From positions 45,960,905 to 46,024,904 of the forward strand of contig CM077010.1 of assembly GCA_039090855.1 (NCBI GenBank): a stretch of DNA of 64,000 nt, written 5' to 3'. Positions within the stretch are counted from its first letter, which is position 1. Every line of letters begins with the position of its first letter. Position numbers and translations under genes: made by a program. Under the pieces are notes generated by a model. The model was not told where the DNA came from and made no database searches. It saw only the letters and a list, made by a program, of their open reading frames with translations. Of this stretch, positions 41,830-52,733 are shown in pieces. This DNA comes from Macrothele yani (lineage: Eukaryota > Arthropoda > Arachnida > Araneae > Macrothelidae).

Positions 41830-42830
41830 CCGCCTGAATCCTCCTTGGAGTAGACGCATACAAATCCTGGATGGTAGTTAGTGGGATGTTACACCATCCG
41901 TCATGCAGAAACTGCCCCAGGTTTTTGAGAGATTCAGGAGAAGGATAACGGGATCTTACTTACTCTGTTTTCCAACACAGACCACAGGGGCTCGGTGATT
42001 GGAGAAGACAAGGAAGGTGTGAAAGTTTGTCCGCACGTTTCTCAAACACCATGATCCCTAGCTCTGTGAATTGGGGCGTTATCAAATGGATGGATGGCAT
42101 TCCCTGCAGGAAACTATGTCTGAGCCATTAAATGGGCATGGTCACCCAAAAGGGTTTCATACGAGGTTCTTTCAAGGTGATCAAGGGACCTTCTGAAAAA
42201 AAAAACGATATGACCGCCCAGAGAATCGCCACAATGCTGCACTGTTGGGAGCAGACAGTCTGGGTTGTACGCTTCCGACAGCGTTCTCCACACATAAGCA
42301 CGTCCTGCGGTGAGGAAGTGTGAATGTGAATACATCAGACTATATTACACGCTTCCATTCATCGGCAGTCCATGTTGTATGCTCCTAGCCCCACTACCGT
42401 CGCCGTTGAGTTCCTCCGTGTTGCCAGAGGTTTTGTAATAGCAGCTCTGCCATGAATGTCATGTTTATGCAGTTCCCTGCGCATTGGTTTCGTTGATACT
42501 GAAGTTGGAGATGCAGATTGAGCTACGCATTGATTTTCGGCGACGTAGTCTTATTACGGGAAACAATCGTCTTTAATGCTCTCCTGTCTATCAGTCAGAG
42601 TCGTTTTCCGGCCACTCTTGTGCTTCGCAGACGAGGTTTTGCCACGAACAAGGTATGCTGTCATGACGCTTGACACGGTAGCACTCGACACCCCCACTAT
42701 TATGGCGACTGTTGTCAGGGAGGCACCAACCAGCCGGTCACCAACAGTTAGCCCTCTTTCAAAGTCCGTTACGTCGCTCATATCGTCATCACCCCGAGTG
42801 GAATTTTGCAACAAGACACTTTAAATGCAT
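41830..42830 (-). pseudogene. Tc1-like transposase fossil
   Basis: The minus-strand N-terminus at 42554-42814 reads M-S-D-V-T-D-F-E-R-G-L-T-V-G and V-S-S-A-T-V-S, then G-R-K-T-T-L-T (GRP-type hinge). Farther on, Y-V-W-R-T-L-S-E-A-Y-N-P-D-C-L-L-P-T-V-Q-H near 42225-42300 follows the lost first catalytic box, and a decayed W-S-V-L-E-like segment lies near 41965. Catalytic residues are not recoverable with confidence. Confidence 0.8.
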
Positions 42831-44278
42831 TTAGACAGAACCTTGAGGTTCTAAACAGAGAACCAAAAAGTGGTGGATACCTTTGAGGAGTGCGACGTAT
42901 CAGCTGCATTAAAAGTCAGGTCTCTGAGGGGTGTGTTCAAATTATTCTGTCAAACCACTGTACGTTGCATACAGTATTCCTTCTAAAATAAATACCGGTT
43001 TATAGACTAACATCTCTGCGTTGTTTTACTCTTAGGATGCTACATTGTTACTTCAAGAGCGTGTATTCAAATCCCAAAAACAAGAAAGAAGTATCAAACG
43101 ATATTGATTTTCTGTCCACATAAATTGAGAAATTCTAAATTAAAAATGTTGGTAATATCCTTTGAACTTCCATGAGCGTGAAAGCCACTTAACTATCAGA
43201 ACTTCAAAAAAATATCATGGTGACCATATTGCTTTTATCAGATACATTTCTAATTTTATTTAACAAGAGAGATTCCCGAGCAATCCCCTATAAAAGTTGT
43301 TCACCAATTCAGGCTAGACAAATGGATGCTGTCGGATTCTGAAATCCAATACCTATAAAATGTATAAAACAAGTCTGCTCGCCTCATTTAGTTTAATGCA
43401 CAAAATAAAAACTGGGTTTCGAACATTTTGCACCCATTTTAGAAATGCTCGTTACCGTCGTAGTCTTGCAAATGCTTTCTTTCTTGTGGAAAGCTTTAGA
43501 GACAGACAAAGAGAGAGAACGAGATCTCAGTTTTCAACTGCCTGTACCTCTTCACCATGTCTCCCAAAAGACCAGACACTTAATGTTCTTGATGTGCTGC
43601 ACTTTTCTAGCCATTACTCAGCTCCGAGTTGCCTGTTCGTCGTAGAAATGTGCAGTTTTAACTTTTACTTACTTCTGAGCTGATGTCCTTAAAGTACGAA
43701 ATGAGAAATATAAGTCAAGTTTTCAGAAGGCATCTCTTCTGCCGTTCGTCTTTTGTCTCGTCTTCTATCATTCGGCACTACATTTTTAAAGTTTTCGTTC
43801 TATCTCGAGGGGGAAAATTAGATCGGTTATAAAAATAACAAAAAATAATAATGCTCCAAAAACAAGAAAAATGTAACGATACACTGGTTCTTACAGACGG
43901 AATCTCTTTTAATGTTTGTCAGTCCAGGTTACCTTAGTCTGGGTCTGACGTTGTCCCTTCTTTGGTTTTGTGTCAATCTGTAACATTCGCGTCCTATCAA
44001 GAAACGTATTTTGTCTAGCCTTAAATGAATCTACAATAAGGTGAATGTAAGTATCCATTTTATCCAACATCAGTTAGAATTTCATGGCTAGAAGTGAAAC
44101 TTCGTTTAACTACTTCACATTCATCTGTATTATTTTTAGTGTCCTTTCTGCTATTCTGGCAGCAGAGATGGAATACGTCCAGACGCTTGTGAATTGGAAA
44201 TGTTTTTCTTCCCATCTGAATCCTAACAACAGGGTGCTTCAAAAGTTATTGACAAACTTATGGAGCATATGTACCTAT
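42831..44278. other. Unassigned sequence
   Basis: No recognisable gene or repeat. Open frames near 43360-43683 and 44084-44317 have no domain I know; a GACAGACAAAGAGAGAGAAC stretch near 43500 is simple-repeat-like. Confidence 0.4.
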
Positions 44279-45427
44279 GAGCCATTACATTATGACCACC
44301 TACCTAAGAAGCTGTAAGACTTCCTTAGCCGGCAAAACAGCGACCACTCGGCGAGGCATCGATTCGATGATGTGGCAATAGGTATCTTGGGGTATGTGGT
44401 ACCACAATGTCAACAGCAGCTCCTCCAGTTCCCGTACATTTCGGGGTGGTGGTGATTTAGCCCCAACTCGTTTTTCCAAGTCGAGACACAAATGCTCGAT
44501 TGGGTTCATGTCAGGTGAATTTGGAGGCCAGGGCATTAACAGAAAGTCACCAGCATGTTCCTCGAAATTCTCCATCACGATTCTGGCAGTGTGGCATGGC
44601 GCATTATCCTGTTGGTAACAGCCATCACCAGCAGGGAACCCAGTTGCCATGAATGGGGGGAACTTGGTCCGCAACGATATTCAGATGCCTGACAATTGTC
44701 ACGGATTGTGCTATTGGCTTAATGAGGCCTAAAGTTTCCCAAGAAAGCATTTCCCACAGCATGACACCGTCGTCCGCAGCCTGTGTTCTCCCAACAGTGC
44801 ATTCGTTGCCATAGCCTCCGTTGATAATCGGCGTATCCGCGCTCGGGCGTCTATGTAATGCACCAGGAATCTTGATTTGTCAGACCAGGCCACTTTCTTC
44901 CAATCATCCACGGTTCAATCTCTATGATCTTGCGCATGTGTCTGGCTACGCAGACACATGCGCAGAAAGCTGCGATGGACTGTGTGCTGTGACACATTGT
45001 CCTGATCACCACTTTTGTAGCTGTGGGTGATTTGTCGCATCGCAGCCCTGCGGTCGCTGTGAACAACGCGCGGCAGTCTCCGCTCCCCTCCGGCATCAAT
45101 GAGCTGCGGACGGCACACGACTGGACGACGGTTCGTCCTTTGGCCATCCGTGCACAACTTTTGATACGTACTTACTACAGCGTCACGTGAACAACCCACA
45201 AGCCGCGCTATTTCAGAGATCGTCGTTCCAAGCAGTCGTTCCATCACAATTTGTCTTTTATCAAACTCCGATAAATCGGTAGCTTTTCCCATTCTGACTC
45301 CGAACACTACTAACCGAAAGCCGGTCCTTGGGTTGTATATATACTGCTCTGTGAACTTCACCTGCTCCACAGTTCGATCTCAGGTACTTATTTATCTAAG
45401 CTGAGGATGATCATAGTGTAATGGCTC
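44279..45427 (-). pseudogene. Tc1-like element and transposase, ends preserved
   Basis: The ends are inverted: GAGCCATTACATTATGACCA at 44279 and the partner ..ATAGTGTAATGGCTC ending at 45427. The minus-strand transposase starts near 45295 (M-G-K-A-T-D-L-S-E-F-D-K-R-Q-I-V), breaks near 45100, and continues with D-D-W-K-K-V-A-W-S-D-K-S-R-F near 44880-44911, where the usual Glu after the first Asp is Lys. The catalytic tail at 44300-44674 follows: Y-Q-Q-D-N-A-P-C-H and S-P-D-M-N-P-I-E-H-L. It is a sibling of the element at 14545-15708. Confidence 0.9.
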
Positions 45428-46025
45428 GTCTGTGTAGAGGGGTCTGAATATAGTAACTTTCGAATAGCAACACGTGTTTTCCGAAGTAATCCTGTGTCAA
45501 TACAAGCCTTTGAACGAAGGAACTACATTATGGGCGTAGTCGTACTGTGAAAAAAGGCATTGGGTTACATGTGCTTGTTATTCGTGCACACAGAGAGGTC
45601 TGTGGATTGTTTGCGTTGTTGAGTTGAAGGTAACTGGAGTCTTAGTGCTTTCGGAATCTCTTGCGATCCATTAAATGGAACAATAAGCCTACGCAGAACT
45701 CCGGAACATGTATTTCGTCTACGGCGCGACCGCTGGAAATGCACACGAAGCTGTGCGTCTATACAGGAAACAATATCCGAACAGGTGCCACCCAGTAGCG
45801 ACATACGTTTGAAAACATTCACAGGCAACTCGGGCAAACAGGTTTCCTTCTCACAACACATCATGTAGTTCGTCCACGACAGATTCGAACAGTCCCTGTC
45901 GAAGAGGATGTACCTTCTCGTGTCAAAGAACAGTCATCCACCTGCACACGTGCCATCGCTCATGTGTGACGCACTTCAAAGGTAAAAACATGTGTGAAGA
46001 CGATAAATCTGCTGCGAGACATTCT

Positions 46026-46092
46026 GTCCGGGTAGCTCAGTTGGAAGAGCGACTTACTCCAGAGTGAGAAGAAACGGCTTAGATGGCCGTCG
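46026..46092 (+). promoter_or_regulatory. tRNA-like block in 5' LTR (Pol III-type promoter)
   Basis: TAGCTCAGTTGG at 46033-46044 fits the eukaryotic tRNA A box. An ACTTACTC..GAGTGAGA anticodon-like stem follows. The B box here is decayed (GGCTTAGATGGCC). The 3' arm GTCGCAAAC no longer pairs with 5' GTCCGGG. It is a promoter-like relic within the LTR rather than a tRNA gene. Confidence 0.7.
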
Positions 46093-46115
46093 CAAACAAA
46101 CTTGTGTTTTCACAT

Positions 46116-46131
46116 TGGCGCCCGATTGTGG
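46116..46131 (+). promoter_or_regulatory. Primer-binding site of TRIM
   Basis: TGGCGCCCGATTGTGG follows the LTR after a single T. TGGCGCCCGA is complementary to a tRNA ending TCGGGCG-CCA. The same first ten bases occur after the LTR-like block at 8613-8760. Confidence 0.8.
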
Positions 46132-46313
46132 AAAATGGATTCACTGGCCGTTGGGTTCTTTTAAAAATGTATGATGTTTGTTCCACACATTGTTTGGAAT
46201 TAATGAAAAATTCCTACTTCGCTTCAAAGAAAAAAAAATAAGAGGGAGACGATGTGACGTACTTTAGAGGTGAAAACGTGTGTCAAGACGACAAATCATC
46301 TGTAGCGAGATGT

Positions 46314-46385
46314 TCAGTCCGCGTAGCTTAGTTGAGAGAGCGACTTACTCCGGAGTGAGGAAACATGGTTCGGTGCCCGTCGCAA
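46314..46385 (+). promoter_or_regulatory. tRNA-like block in 3' LTR
   Basis: A box TAGCTTAGTTGA at 46324-46335, anticodon-like stem CTTAC..GTGAG around TCCGGA, and B box GGTTCGGTGCC at 46367-46377. Better preserved than in the 5' LTR for the B box. Same position within the LTR. Confidence 0.7.
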
Positions 46386-46988
46386 ACAAACTATTTTTCA
46401 CACATCACGTCGGAATTTCACGAAGCGCTGTGTGACGAGTCTTCCATGATAACCAGCTGCCCTCCTGTCATCCTTCGAAAATGCACGGATTGTCTGTGGA
46501 GGATTTCCCACGACGGGTACGATTTTGCCAACCGATTTTACTGCGTTGTCAGAACGAGTCCTATTTTGTGAGTAGGGTTTTGTTTGACCGAAGCGTCATT
46601 TATCAGAGATTGCTTCTTCAGTTACAGTAACAGCCATGTCTAGGCGAAGAACAGTGCCAATTTAGTAACTATGCAAGACATTATATTATTCCCAGTGTAG
46701 TTCGTTACATTCTAGGGCTTATACTACCTTAGGAATATTTCGGAGAACATGGGTTCCTATTCGAAAATTGTTATATTCCTGCTCCTCTATACGCTCCTTA
46801 AGTTTAGCAATAACCTTTTGAAATACCATGTATATATACATGCACTATATTGACGAGTCACCGGACACCCCTTCAAAAGCAAATGAACTGATCCGCTGTG
46901 TTGTTAAGAAGCGCGGTACACCTGCAAACGGTATAAAAAAAAGCCTGCAGCTGACCAAGATCATATCGCACTGTGATGTTAAGTGAAT

Positions 46989-47992
46989 ATGTCGCGGCAG
47001 GAGAGAACTGACTTGGAGAATAGAAACATTGGTGGGTGTTATATTAGTGGGTGTTCCATAAGAGACAGAGGCGTTTTTAACACACCCAAGTCAACTGTTT
47101 TGGATGTACTGAAGACGTGAAGACACATGGCGTGCCTGAAGCAGCACAACGTACTGGCAGACCAAAGAAAGTCAGTGATAAAGGACGTCGAACCGTCAGG
47201 AGAGTCGTTAGAGATAATGCACAAGACCTCAGTGTACAGGTGAGTAAAAATGCTAGAACCTCGGTATGTACACGTACCATTCACCAAGAACTTTATTCAG
47301 TTGGTTACTGTGGTCGTGCGGCTGCTCATAAGCTTTTCATGTACACTCGGAATGCTACTCGTCGTTTAGCATGATGTAAAGAACATTTATCCTGGACCGT
47401 AGAACAATGGAAACGGGTCCTACAGACGGGTGAATCCAGATACACGATCCATCAGTCTAATAGCCGTGTTTGGGTATGGCGGTAGCCGCGGGAACGCTAC
47501 AGTGTACTTCGGTAAAGTTTGGAGCTGGCAGTGTACTCGTGTGGGGGTGTTTTTCGTGGTATGGCCCCTCCCCATTGGTTATCGTGGACAAACCTGTTAA
47601 CCAACACGTCTATCTCGAAATGCTGGACAATTATGCGCTACCAACTCTATGGCAATACTATTTAACAAAGCCTTGTTGTACCAGCAGGATACTGCACCGA
47701 GCCTTAAAAGCAAAGACTGTTACGCCGTAGTTTGACGATAATTCCGTATTGTGTGTGGACTAGCCAGCACAAAGCCCTAATCTTAATCCCATAGAGTACA
47801 TATGGGAAGAATTAGAGCGCTGCATAGGAAGTTTGGAACCAAGGCCTACTATTAAGCAAAAGTCAGTTGCAGATTTATTTTCTGAATGGAAGCGCATACC
47901 TATCTCTGTGTTCCAAAACCTTGCCGAAAGCACGTCTCGAAGGGTCTGTGCATGCATTAAGGCCAAAGGTAGTTTCAGAATCGGTTTAATGT
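46989..47992 (+). pseudogene. Tc1-like transposase fossil
   Basis: ATG 46989 opens M-S-R-Q-E-R-T-D-L-E-N-R. The HTH ends with P-K-S-T-V-L-D-V-L, then a stop near 47117, G-R-P-K-K-V-S-D-K-G-R-R-T-V-R-R-V in a new frame, and R-T-I-H-Q-E-L. First catalytic box: T-G-E-S-R-Y near 47430 (Asp replaced by Gly). S-V-L-V-W-G-C-F-S-W-Y-G lies near 47533-47570. Y-Q-Q-D-T-A-P (second Asp) is readable near 47680 in a shifted frame, and L-N-P-I-E-Y-I-W-E-E-L-E near 47783-47820 (Glu). Same subfamily as 403-1309. Confidence 0.85.
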
Positions 47993-48231
47993 AACAAAAC
48001 ATAATCGGTTTAATGTAACAAATAAAAGAATGATGCAAACTAATAAAAGCGATGATATGTACATTGAATGAGTAATTACAAATTTACAACGTGATGCAAA
48101 CAGAGCAATTCTTGAGGAAGAACAAAATGATCACAGGCGGGGCACCGCAGAGCGAAAGAGCATCAAAACGTTAATGCAGACTTAACTCACCGTGAGATGT
48201 AACGGCCTTGGTGTAACAGTGAACCACGGGG

Positions 48232-50290
48232 TCACTGGCGACCACGTAGCATAGAAGGTGCTCTCACGGCATGCGGATATTGCAGACTGCTACCCATGCT
48301 TAACCACCGTGCACAGAGTAACAGAAAGCATGATGAAAAGGGAAGTACCAAGTGCGCCATATATGGAAAAGTGTCAAGGAGTGGCAGTTCTCTTGCAGAA
48401 GGAGTAAGTCTTCCCCAAGAGGCGAGAGATCTTCCAGAACGAGAGCGTTTGCGAGGGGTTAGCAAGCCCCTACAACTCATAGTGGTGACCTTGAATGGAT
48501 AATAACGACGTCGGATGAAGGGCAGCTGTAGAAGCTCTCTGGAATGTGTTGAGGCGATTGATGATACCACGACACCACAAGACGTAGTCGGGTTGCTTGG
48601 CATTATGCCGGAGGAATTTGAGGATGGAGGTTGCTTGGTCGAAGACCTCTGAAAGAACTGCTTCAAACTGCTGTAAAAAGACGAGAGAAGCCTCCCGATT
48701 TGTTTTATGAGCGAGAAACTCTTCAAGATCTTCGAAGGAGACAGGTTCTGAAGGAAGAGAGGCATTGGTAAGCACAGTCGAGAAATCTTCAAACGTCGGC
48801 AGAGGACCCTTGGACTTTGAAGAGGAAGAGCTAGAACGTGACTAGGGTGACTTTGAGTCTGCTAGACGGGTGGATCAATGTGGGCGGCCAGTCGGAGAAG
48901 CTGACTTCTTTTACCTCCGGGCCTCGGTACTGGTATTAGAGCGACGTTTGCCGTGGATCGGTGACACACGAGATGTGGAATCAGAGGAAAGGTCCACCTC
49001 ATCGCCGGGAGCGAAAGTGCCGACGGTGAATGAAGATTGAAGATCAGCCGTGATGTCCTCTGATGGAGAGAAAAAACGGGAAGGCAGGGAGGAGTCAAGC
49101 GGAGGAACATCCGACAGAGTGGAGAAAGCAACATCGGAAGACGCGTATTGATCGAAGGCTTTAATCAGATTTTCGGCAGAACTGGGTCCAGGAGGTGCAC
49201 ACGCAGAAGGAGGCATAGTGCCAGAAACGGAGGAAGAGGTAGAATGCTGCCTTGGAGCTGCAGAAGTCAGTGGCTCTGCATCGGGGCAGAGAGCCTGTTG
49301 ATGGCCGTAAGCCTTGCAGCGTGAGCAATGAGCAGAGGTGAGGAGCTCAATCCGGCGTCGCTCGTTACCGCAACGATCATCGAGGAACTGTGAAAACTTT
49401 ATGAGATGCTCTTCCGACGGGAAGATGATGCTAGCAGTTCTACGGAAGCTACATATTTTTATCATCGGGGTCAGAGGGGAAAAAGGAGAGAGTCTTCACT
49501 GTGCCGACTACTCTGCCACATTGACTAAGTGCAACACACAGCATATCATCAGAGATCTCCGGGGGTACCGGAAGTAGAGGGAACAGGACGCAGGGCGATG
49601 GATTCGGCTAAGAGGTGACGATCGCCAATTGATAGGCCTCGAGAAGAGACAAGCTCGGCATATTCTTTCTTCGAAAAATAAACAATCACAGTTCGTGGCT
49701 TTCGGGTGAGGTGGGTGATGGCACCAGGAGGTAGCCTCTTCTTGAGAGCGGAGCTGTACTTCTTCAAAGGAGTGTTGGGCAGCGCATCAAAACAAACCCC
49801 CAACTTGAGGGTCGAATGAAGGCGTTGACCAGCAGGAGAGTTCTCGGGAATGTCTACTAAGATTGTGTCACATTTAAGAGTAACGTAAGAATCAATAGGG
49901 TTCAGACGAGAGGAGGAGAAAACCGGAGGCAGCCGCAGAATACGTTCTTGCAGAAGCGCCTCCTCTGGAAGGCATTTACGCAGCATGAGACAATGTACTG
50001 GAAGCAGAGGCAACTGTAGAGGGGAAGATTAGCGACGCCATCAGAGACTCTTCCATGAATTCATCATCGTCAGCAGAGGCCAGGGACGTCATATCCACGT
50101 CCTCAATGGCAGAGTCGCAGACCTGAACAGGAGAAGACGTGCAAATGACAGGAGGAAAATTAAGTGGCTCTCCACTAGCAAGCGAAGATAATTGATCTGC
50201 TACGGCTGACTTTGAGGAGGCGACGCGAGGAGCTGCAGAGATGTGGGCGGGAACACCGCCCTCATCGGCAGATGCCATAATCAATGGCAA
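48232..50290 (-). pseudogene. LINE ORF1 (Gag-like) with one CCHC knuckle, frameshifted
   Basis: Minus-strand frames follow one another: M-A-S-A-D-E-G-G-V from ATG 50275-50277, then 50013-49549 (Y-V-T-L-K-C-D-T-I, P-R-T-V-I-V-Y-F-S), then 49465-48911 with C-S-R-C-K-A-Y-G-H-Q-Q-A-L-C, an exact C-x2-C-x4-H-x4-C zinc knuckle. A Ser/Pro-rich acidic stretch and 48775-48470 (L-T-N-A-S-L-P-S-E-P, L-W-C-R-G-I-I-N-R-L) complete it. The domain order (RNA-recognition-like segment, knuckle, low-complexity tail) suits a non-LTR retrotransposon ORF1. No reverse transcriptase follows, no poly(A) is seen, and the clade is unknown. Confidence 0.6.
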
Positions 50291-50409
50291 GGGTTAAAGA
50301 AGAAAACGACCAGCTCGGTGTGGAAATTAAAACACTGATAATGAAAAACAAATAAGCACTCACCAACTCGTGAGGGATCTTAAACGAAAGCACAGGCCTC
50401 TAACTTTGG

Positions 50410-50435
50410 CACACACACACACACACACACACACA
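50410..50435. repeat. (CA)n microsatellite
   Basis: About 13 CA units upstream (in minus-strand sense) of the ORF1 start. Confidence 0.95.
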
Positions 50436-50605
50436 GAAGAACAATGATGGGACACAAAAAACACGTACGTGAAGCACTCAAACACTGAGCTCGTGAAGAC
50501 GCGTGTAGGCCAAAGGTGGACCGACACCGTACTAATGTATGTCAATAAATGTTATGTTTCTTTTCTAGGTGTCAGGGGACTTTTGTCAATATAGTGTATA
50601 TACAG

Positions 50606-52268
50606 GTCTGAACTATGGATACCATTTAAACTTCAGTTATTCGCGGCTTTCTGTAAGCAGACTTTTTGTTTTAGTGGGATAGTCTACATCTATCGCTTTG
50701 CACGTCTGCGAATATCAGCAGCTCAAAGTCGTCGGTCCGAAGTTGAGAAAAATTATGTTTTTAGTCAAGTCCTTATTTTCAATGCATTCTCCCATCTTCG
50801 CCTTCTACTACTTGCTGCTTTTCCATTTATCTCACCCTTTACAAAGTTTATCATGGAATCTACAGCTTTCGGCCTCTTAGGATTTACCCATTACCTAGTT
50901 TTCATTACTTTAGAAGATGATGTAAGTGTATACATCTCGTTTCTCAACACACACAGCTGCAATTGATGTTTCACTTTCTCTCGCGTACACACGCAGGGAT
51001 TTCCCTTTAGCACTGTTTTCCAACGCTTAGGGGGATGCATTTAGTTAAAATTATATACTGTTCGACATAGAAAATACCACATTGGAAAGTGTTTGTCTGT
51101 GCACCATACAAATCGGCAGTTGGGTTAAGTAAATCATTGCAGTTACGAACCAATCATGTGATAGATGGAGACAAAAGGTTAAAACGGCTTGGTGTTGCCG
51201 GAAGGAGGAGGTGAAGGGTCATCGAGGGAGGGCTCTGAGTTCAAGTATAAACTGCTTTTTTTTTTTTTGCACGAATACAGACGCATGTTTGCTTTGTTTT
51301 TAATCCCATTTTGTTGATTTGCTTCATTAGGGAATAATTATGCCAGAAAACAGAAGTGAATAAATAAAATACAAGATATGAAATAAAAGAGGGATAAAGA
51401 AAAGAATTCTCTTGAAATATTAAAAATAAATCACATTCTTTGAATTTGCTTGATGGTAGTTGCTCTGGGCGTTCCTTATCGCTGGAGTCAAAATAACTCT
51501 AAACTGTCATGATTTTTTTTTAGTTTACTGTTCTTTTCTTTCCTTTCCTTGGATCCTTTCAATGGCATCGGTGATTGTTTAATGTCGCGTACTTCAACCT
51601 TTTCTACTCCTTTCTTCGTTCCGACTGGTTTCTCAGTCTTTGATCCTGCACTTTTCTTCGCTGGTGCTCGTTGTAGTCACTTGTTACCGTGGCCAATAAT
51701 CATACCCCCCTTTTCCTCTCAAAACCCATGAGCAATAACCCCCCCCCCCCCCCAAAATTTCTTCAGGACAAGCATCGTAAAACCACTCCTACTGAATGAA
51801 AAGCAAGGAACGAGAAGTTTTTGAAAGCCCTTTTTCTCGCGTGCACACGCAAGGATTTCCCTTTAGCACTGTTTTCCAACGCGTTGTGGGATACATTTAG
51901 TTAAAATTCTCCCACAACAGAACTTCTTTGTAAGCAATGAACTACTGGAAGCTTTTAAATAGCAACTTAGCATCCCATAGTCACTTACCGAAGGGCGAAC
52001 ATGGTTCAGCCTTCTGCCCAACTACGCCATCACCCCCGTCACTTTTTCTCTCTACCTCTTCTTTGGTTGGTAATGTTCTTAAAACGTTAAGTTTCTCCGA
52101 AAAAGGAAAAAAAAGTACATTTCTCTCTTCTCTAGCACAAAACAGCAACAAGCCCTGTCACCATGCGGAAGAGAACCATTGGCGCAGCTACTTCTACCGA
52201 TTCACCTTTAAAAGTAATTTCTGTGTAATTAATACACACAATGGACGAGTAGTAGGAACATCAAGCAG
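50606..52268. other. Unassigned sequence with a 75-bp direct repeat
   Basis: TCTCGCGTACACACGCAGGG followed by ATTTCCCTTTAGCACTG and ending ATTTAGTTAAAATT occurs near 50979-51052 and again near 51835-51908 with few differences. No coding region was recognised. A C-homopolymer lies at about 51739-51754. Confidence 0.5.
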
Positions 52269-52450
52269 AAGTCATCGCTCTTTCTACGTATATAACGGAG
52301 TCACGGAAAAACTATCTTCGGCCGCCACCGGGAATCGAACCCAGGGTCTTCCAATTACGCGCCGGAACATGCTACCACTGCGCCATAGCGGCCTCTAATT
52401 CTCCAGGCTCACATGTGATTAAGTGCCAAACTACATAGCAGGTTGCTTCA
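52269..52450 (-). mobile_element. tRNA-containing SINE-like repeat, copy 1
   Basis: The minus strand carries a 72-bp tRNA-like block (52321-52392) with seven perfectly pairing acceptor bases (GCCGCTA with TGGCGGC, counting G-T pairs), an A-box-like TGGCGCAGTGG and B box GGTTCGATTCC. About 58 bases upstream of it and 50 downstream (TTTTTCCGTGACTC) are shared with copy 2, so the tRNA-like part is internal, not at the head as in usual SINEs. The anticodon loop is nine bases, so it is not a functional tRNA. Confidence 0.75.
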
Positions 52451-52548
52451 TGGAGCCCCGCACAATACTGGGGATTCACAAAAGATGGACAGCATCAGCA
52501 GAACAAATAACTAGGAGGCGAAAGAATGATTAATATATACAATTGACG

Positions 52549-52733
52549 TGAAGAAGCTACCTGCCATGTGGTTTGGCAGTTAGTCGTATGTGAGTCTGGA
52601 GGATTCGAGGCCGTTGTAGTGCAGTGGAAGCATGTCCGGCGTGTAACTGGAAGACTTGGGTTTGATTCCCAGTGGAGTCCGTTGAGAATTTTTCCGTGAC
52701 TCACTTATAAACGTGGAAAGAGGGATGTCTTCT
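52549..52733 (+). mobile_element. tRNA-containing SINE-like repeat, copy 2
   Basis: Plus-strand counterpart facing copy 1 head to head, with tRNA-like block 52609-52680 (A-box-like TAGTGCAGTGG, B-box-like GGTTTGATTCC). The upstream TGAAGAAGCTACCTG..GGCAGTTAGTC and downstream TTTTTCCGTGACTCACTTATA match copy 1. No direct repeats around it were found. Confidence 0.75.

Larger units (their letters stand above)
45965..46402 (+). mobile_element. TRIM retroelement with tRNA-like LTRs
   Basis: Two direct repeats of exactly 150 bp (45965-46114 and 46253-46402), each starting TGTGACG and ending TTTTCACA, are about 80 % identical by eye. Between them are 138 bp: a primer-binding site one base after the first LTR, and a purine-rich AGAGGGAGACGA just before the second. 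CATG (45961-45964) and CATC (46403-46406) flank it, a 4-bp target duplication with one change. The paralogous host repeat at 19863-19866 shows the empty CATC site. There is no coding capacity. It therefore meets the definition of a terminal-repeat retrotransposon in miniature; reverse transcriptase must come from another element. Confidence 0.88.
45600..46570 (+). pseudogene. DUF4817-type element remnant, interrupted by TRIM
   Basis: Nucleotide sequence 45605-45964 parallels 19535-19866 closely (TTGCGTTGTTGAGTTGAAGG, GTCTACGGCGCGACCGCTGG, CAATATCCGAACAGGTGCCA). After the 438-bp insertion the match resumes at 46407 (TTTCACGAAGCGCTG and the TGTCATCC..TGCACGGA..GTCTGTGG segment). It once encoded the helix-turn-helix of a mariner-like transposase; the reading frame is no longer open. 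Confidence 0.75.
46845..50605 (+). mobile_element. Tc1-like transposon carrying a 2.5-kb internal insertion
   Basis: The left end near 46845 (CACTATATTGACGAGTCACC, then GGACACCCCTT) and the right end near 50560-50600 (AGGTGTCAGGGGACTTTTGT then CAATATAGTG) are inverted partners. The transposase remnant occupies 46989-47992. The remaining about 2.5 kb before the right terminal repeat is unrelated minus-strand LINE ORF1-like sequence, so the Tc1 was split near its 3' end. Confidence 0.82.

Noticed and set aside
46026..46092. tRNA gene
   Set aside because: Acceptor arms no longer pair and the anticodon loop is six bases; the block recurs at a fixed place inside LTRs, so it is an element part.
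52321..52392. tRNA gene on the minus strand
   Set aside because: Acceptor stem and B box are good, but the anticodon loop is nine bases and the block has conserved non-tRNA flanks shared with a second copy.
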